NCBI GenBank assembly: GCA_934270565.1
Contig: CAKQPR010000020.1
Span: forward strand, 1 to 27,852
DNA length: 27,852 bases
Reading direction: 5' to 3'
Source: an uncultured Clostridia bacterium
Lineage (GTDB): Bacteria > Bacillota > Clostridia > Christensenellales > Pumilibacteraceae
Shown here: positions 24,384 to 27,852 of the stretch, one piece after another
Numbering within the stretch: the first letter of the stretch is position 1
Layout of the letters: each line of letters begins with the position of its first letter
Notes under the pieces: model-generated
Databases searched by the model: none
What the model was told of the DNA's origin: nothing
Seen by the model: the letters and a program-made list of their open reading frames with translations, nothing else
Program-made: the position numbers and the translations under genes

Positions 24384-25628
24384 TTATACCAGAACGCGAA
24401 AAACTTCTCCGATCGACGCGGCGGCTGCCGTAGATTTTACGGCGCTGAGAGCCGTTTCGAGTTCGGCTTTTTCCACGGAAGCGGTGAAAACTTCCACCCT
24501 TCCCGAGCCTATGTCGATTGCGACCGATTCGGTCGGAAGCGAGCCGAGCGCGGCTTCGACGGCGTTTACGTCCGCACCCGACACCGAGAAGAAATATTTC
24601 TTTCTTTCGGGAGCGGTAGCGATTTTGTCGTTTGCCGAGCCGATCGGGAACGGCACGCGGAGCGGCGCGGAACGAAGCGCGCAATAGACTATATCGGAGA
24701 CGATAGCGCTTCCGGTCGGACGAGCGCCGGCGCCTCTGCCCGTAAGCATTACGTCGTCTACCATATCGCCGTGGATCTTGAACGCGTTGAACGAGCCGCC
24801 CACCGTCGAAAGCGGGTCGGCTAACGGAACAAAAGTCGGCGCGACGCTGACGTCGAGACCGTTTTCGGTGCGCGAGCCGCTCGCGATGAGCTTGATAACG
24901 TAGCCGCCCGCGCGAGCCGCGGCGATATCGGAAGAAGTCACGCCCGTGATGCCCTTGCGGTCGATCGCGGTATACGGAACGTATTCGCCGAACGCGAGCG
25001 ACGAGAGAATCGAAAGCTTATAAGTGGCGTCGTAACCCTCGACGTCCGCGGCGGGGTTGGCTTCGGCAAACCCGAGCTTCTGCGCTTCTTTGAGGACGGT
25101 GGCGTAATCCGAGCCCTCGTCCGTCATTTTGCTGAGGATAAAGTTGGTCGTGCCGTTGAAAATTCCCACAACGGAAGTGATTTTATCGCCTTGCAGGCTT
25201 TCGGTGAGCGTGCGGATAACCGGAACGCCGCCCACGCAGGACGCTTCGAAATAAAAGCCGACGCCGTTCGCTTTCGCCGCCGCTTCGAGCTCGCCCCAGT
25301 GCTTGGCGATAAGTTCTTTGTTGGCGCTGACAACGTTTTTGCCCGCCGCGAAACACTTTAATATAAAGGTTTTTGCGGGTTCTACCCCGCCCATCGTTTC
25401 GACTACGACCGAAATTTCGGGGTCGGCAAGAATTTCGTCGAGGTCGCGGGCGATTACTTCCGCGCTCACCTTGCCGGCGAGTTTTTCGGGGTACTTGTCG
25501 AGAATTTTTCTGACTTCGACGTCAACGCCGGTTTTCTTTAAGATGACTTCTCGGTTCTCGGTGAGTATGTCGAGCGTGCCGCCGCCCACCGTTCCGCAAC
25601 CTATTATAGCAACGTAAACCTTTTTCAT
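24384..25628 (-). CDS. hom: Homoserine dehydrogenase
   Basis: The 414-residue cytoplasmic enzyme reduces aspartate semialdehyde to homoserine with NAD(P)H, the branch to threonine and methionine. Seen: Rossmann loop GCGTVGGG (10-17), catalytic-region NKELIAKH, the substrate segment ASCVGGVPVIRTLTESLQGD and GIFNGTTNFIL, and the family signature AEANPAADVEGYDATYK. The last 70 or so residues (KYFFSVSGADVNAVEAALGS onward) resemble an ACT regulatory domain, which suggests feedback control. The ATG overlaps the coaX stop (ATGA, 4 bases) with AAGGAG upstream, so the two are translationally coupled. Confidence 0.96.
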   Translation of the reverse strand: MKKVYVAIIGCGTVGGGTLDILTENREVILKKTGVDVEVRKILDKYPEKLAGKVSAEVIARDLDEILADPEISVVVETMGGVEPAKTFILKCFAAGKNVVSANKELIAKHWGELEAAAKANGVGFYFEASCVGGVPVIRTLTESLQGDKITSVVGIFNGTTNFILSKMTDEGSDYATVLKEAQKLGFAEANPAADVEGYDATYKLSILSSLAFGEYVPYTAIDRKGITGVTSSDIAAARAGGYVIKLIASGSRTENGLDVSVAPTFVPLADPLSTVGGSFNAFKIHGDMVDDVMLTGRGAGARPTGSAIVSDIVYCALRSAPLRVPFPIGSANDKIATAPERKKYFFSVSGADVNAVEAALGSLPTESVAIDIGSGRVEVFTASVEKAELETALSAVKSTAAAASIGEVFRVLV

Positions 25629-26407
25629 TTGTCCGTCTCCTTGTTCATTTTATAAAGTATATACAAGCCGCGCAAGGTAAGCGTGCGGTCCACTACGTCG
25701 ATCGCTTCGCCGCTGCCAGCGACTATTTCGCTGAGCCCGCCCGTCGCGATCACGCGCATATCGGGATTACCGTACTCGAGCTTGATTTTACCGATCAGAT
25801 ATTCGACCATTCCGACGTAACCGTTGACTATACCCGACTGCATATTCGTGATCGTCGATCTGCCGATTACTTTTTCGGGCTTGACGAGCTCGATTTTCGG
25901 GAGTTTCGCCGCTTTTGCGCAAAGCGCGTCCGCGCTCGCTTTCAGTCCGAAACTTATCGCGCCGCCGAGGAATTCGCCCTTTTCGCCGATAACGTTGAAA
26001 GTCGTCGCCGTGCCGCAGTCCACGACTATGCACGGTCCGCCGTAAGTGCAGTACGCCGCGACCGAATTCACGATACGGTCCGCGCCCACTTCTTTGGGGT
26101 TGTCGTAGCGGATATTAAGCCCCGTTTTTATGCCGCTGCCCACGATCATGGGCTTTACTTTGAAGTAGAACGAAATGAGGTGCTCGAACGTGTAGTTGAG
26201 GTTCGGGTTGACGCTCGATATGATTACGCCGTCGATCGCGCCGAGGTCGATCCCGCGCGAAGCGAACGAATCGCGGATCGCGAGGAAGTATTCGTCGCTC
26301 GTTTTGTGCGTGGACGACGAAAGCCGCGTCGAGTCGAGAAGCTTCCCGTCCTCGGAAAACACGCCGAGCTTGACGTTGGTATTTCCTATGTCTATGGCAA
26401 GTATCAT
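25625..26407 (-). CDS. coaX: Type III pantothenate kinase (CoaX)
   Basis: The 260-residue enzyme phosphorylates pantothenate, the first step toward coenzyme A. Motifs: DIGNTNVKLG at the N-terminus (phosphate binding), the YDNPKEVGADRIVNSVAAY segment (pantothenate site and catalytic Asp), and VVDCGTATTFNVI. Length is normal for type III, a form not inhibited by coenzyme A. It overlaps the S-component gene upstream and hom downstream by four bases each. The neighbour upstream is a membrane S component, supporting a pantothenate uptake and use pair. Confidence 0.96.
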   Translation of the reverse strand: MILAIDIGNTNVKLGVFSEDGKLLDSTRLSSSTHKTSDEYFLAIRDSFASRGIDLGAIDGVIISSVNPNLNYTFEHLISFYFKVKPMIVGSGIKTGLNIRYDNPKEVGADRIVNSVAAYCTYGGPCIVVDCGTATTFNVIGEKGEFLGGAISFGLKASADALCAKAAKLPKIELVKPEKVIGRSTITNMQSGIVNGYVGMVEYLIGKIKLEYGNPDMRVIATGGLSEIVAGSGEAIDVVDRTLTLRGLYILYKMNKETDK

Positions 26408-27126
26408 TTTTTCTCCTTAGTGTCGGTAAGGTCGGGTTTTACGGTGTTTTCGTCGGAATTCTCGATATGTTCGTCCGTCTCGGCGAAACCGGATTGAACG
26501 AAACGGAAGTCGTCCGTGTTTTCGGGGTTTGCGGGGGTTGCGGTTTTGCTCCGATTGCCGAATTCGTCCGTTATTCTCAGTCCGCGACGAACGCCGAGGG
26601 TGACGAGCGGTACCAAAACCGTCGTAATTACGAGTTCGGGGATCGCGTTGGCTAGTATGGTTACTTTGAATACGCTGTCGATTGAATTACCTTCTCCGAA
26701 CAGCACCAAAGCAAACAGGAATAATACCGTGTTCGTTGCCGTGGTAATTGCCGCCGCTACGCCGATCGATAAGCTTTCGCGTGTTATCGGCTTTGATCTT
26801 TTCAGAATTCCCCGCATTAAAACGTATGTTCCGAACAAGACAAATCCGAGAACCGCTCGCGGCAACACCGAAATAAGCGGGTTGATAACGGACGTTTTTC
26901 CGAAAAATACAGCCGTAATGCACGACGAAAATCCGAATATCAAGCCGGACACGAATGAGACCAAAAGCGACGGTCGCACAAGCGCAAACGTGTACGTAAC
27001 CGTCAAGGTTATAAATGCCGCCGACAACGGCAGATACGGGGTAAATGCGCGATCCATAGTCATTGCGACGAATATCAGCGCGCCTAACGTCGCGTAAAGC
27101 GCGATCGTTTTCGTATTGTTTTTCAT
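26404..27126 (-). CDS. ECF transporter S component, probably pantothenate
   Basis: A 240-residue membrane protein with about six hydrophobic segments (residues 1-190), beginning TIALYATLGALIFVAMTMDR and containing NPLISVLPRAVLGFVLFGTY, a pattern typical of ECF substrate-capture proteins. A hydrophilic, acidic tail of about 50 residues follows, which is unusual for S components. Substrate is inferred from coupling to coaX (4-base overlap): pantothenate is likely, folate or another vitamin possible. The shared ECF ATPases and T protein are not in the window. AAGGAG precedes the ATG at 27126. Confidence 0.8.
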   Translation of the reverse strand: MKNNTKTIALYATLGALIFVAMTMDRAFTPYLPLSAAFITLTVTYTFALVRPSLLVSFVSGLIFGFSSCITAVFFGKTSVINPLISVLPRAVLGFVLFGTYVLMRGILKRSKPITRESLSIGVAAAITTATNTVLFLFALVLFGEGNSIDSVFKVTILANAIPELVITTVLVPLVTLGVRRGLRITDEFGNRSKTATPANPENTDDFRFVQSGFAETDEHIENSDENTVKPDLTDTKEKK

Positions 27127-27197
27127 TTATTGCTCCTTCGGCTCGGGTCGATTCCGTACCCTGCCTTTTGCCGTTTTTTATGCGTTCGCCCCGCTTT

Positions 27198-27245
27198 CGG
27201 TAGCGACTACCGTATTATTTTACCACATTACCCGCCGTAAATCAA
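27198..27245 (-). promoter_or_regulatory. Promoter of the S component-coaX-hom operon with a palindrome at +1
   Basis: On the minus strand TTGATT (27240-27245), a 17-base spacer and TAAAAT (27217-27222). Immediately downstream, CGGTAGTCGCTACCG (27198-27212) forms a 6-bp inverted repeat covering the expected start site; it could be an operator or a 5' stem-loop. The leader is about 85 bases, with no riboswitch that I can recognise. Confidence 0.75.
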
Positions 27246-27852
27246 GCGTTTTCGCGGTTTCGGGGCGATTTTGTATAGCGACGGGGGCGAGGGTATGGGA
27301 GCTGTCGTGTTCGCTTGGTTTCGTTCCTATTGCAGGGGATTTCTCGACTAACGCTCGAAATGACAACGTGTACGTTTGGTTTTTAATGTTATTTCGACCG
27401 ACTTGTAGGGGCGGGGATCGACATTTCAAACGAATATTTGTTCGCGGGGTTATACCCGTCGGGCGGACGAGGGCGTCTGCCCCTACCGCGCTCTATCAAT
27501 CGTTGAGGTTACTACTTTTTTATCGTCATTTCGACCGAAGTGAGGGTGAAACCCGAACGTAGTGGAGAAATCCCCCGCGGAAGTCACCCGACTACCCCTC
27601 TTATACAACTATTTTCGACCGTATTTATCGGCGAAGCCGACGGTAGGGCGGTTCGCCCTCGGACCGCCGCATAACGTGCAATCTCGGGAGGGTATTTTGG
27701 GGTTGTACCGTTCCGTTACGCCCGTGTTCGCTCCCGCGAGGCGCGGAGCCCGCGCGGGCATTTTGGGGGCGTACAGTTCAGCTACGATCGTATTCGCTCC
27801 CACGAGATCTCTCGACTTCGCTCGAGATGACGGAGCAAAATACCGTTCCGCT
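27246..27852. repeat. Intergenic composite repeat, second forward copy
   Basis: No gene is seen. A reversed family B unit ends at about 27363 (GATTTCTCGACTAACGCTCG to AAATGAC). From 27461 to 27833 the A, B, C and D units follow in the order seen at 2838-3130: family A (27461-27487), GTCATTTCGACCGAAG.. to AAGTCACCCGACTACCCC, GGCGAAGCCGACGGTAGGGC.., then TACCGTTCCG, CTCCCGCGAG and GATCTCTCGACTTCGCTCGA. The region continues past the window end. Confidence 0.75.

Noticed and set aside
1..27852. tRNA, rRNA, riboswitch, transposase or integrase
   Set aside because: None was recognised by eye on either strand; the repeat elements carry no open frame of their own. A covariance-model search would be needed to exclude small structured RNAs.

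Overview
The window looks like a chromosomal segment of an uncultured gut- or rumen-type clostridium (Bacillota). This is inferred from Gram-positive style lipoproteins (lipobox plus AGGAGG ribosome sites), a MalFG-type sugar ABC importer with no ATPase gene of its own, type III pantothenate kinase, DegV- and DUF1934-type proteins, and intergenic DNA packed with short interspersed repeats. I see no rRNA, tRNA, transposase, integrase or CRISPR array.

Layout. 1-930 is a repeat mosaic. At 987-1376 (+) is a small DUF1934-like gene with an apparently leaderless promoter; it converges on murC (1465-2727, -), and the two 3' ends share a 94-bp duplicated segment. 2728-3310 is more repeat DNA. From 17037 down to 3535 (-) runs one 13.5-kb carbohydrate-use operon behind a consensus promoter: AraC regulator, cytoplasmic DUF4838 protein, TIM-barrel-like lipoprotein, two sugar permeases, solute-binding lipoprotein, and two large surface lipoproteins of Ig/FN3 and carbohydrate-binding-like modules. 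It is closed by a 21-bp perfect hairpin. 17098-18139 is repeat DNA. degV (18175-18963, +) again has a leaderless promoter and is flanked by near-identical 54-bp repeats. At 19434-20888 (-) is a protein that matches the RnlA (RNase LS) HEPN toxin architecture and active-site pattern. It has no visible antitoxin, and its linker is partly encoded by the genome's own interspersed repeats, in frame. A 1085-aa membrane-anchored surface protein (20987-24244, -) has its own consensus promoter and terminator. Finally ECF S component, coaX and hom (27126 down to 24384, -) form a translationally coupled operon, followed upstream by more repeat DNA to the window end.

How the genes fit together. In the big operon the surface lipoproteins probably bind and trim a glycan, the ABC system imports oligosaccharides (sharing an ATPase encoded elsewhere), the DUF4838 protein probably acts on them inside the cell, and the AraC protein senses the substrate. 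The ECF-coaX pair points to pantothenate uptake and phosphorylation toward coenzyme A; hom makes homoserine. The most unusual items are the antitoxin-less RnlA-like gene with repeat-derived linker segments, the leaderless promoter architecture shared by two genes, and the repeated sandwich modules of the 1374-aa lipoprotein.
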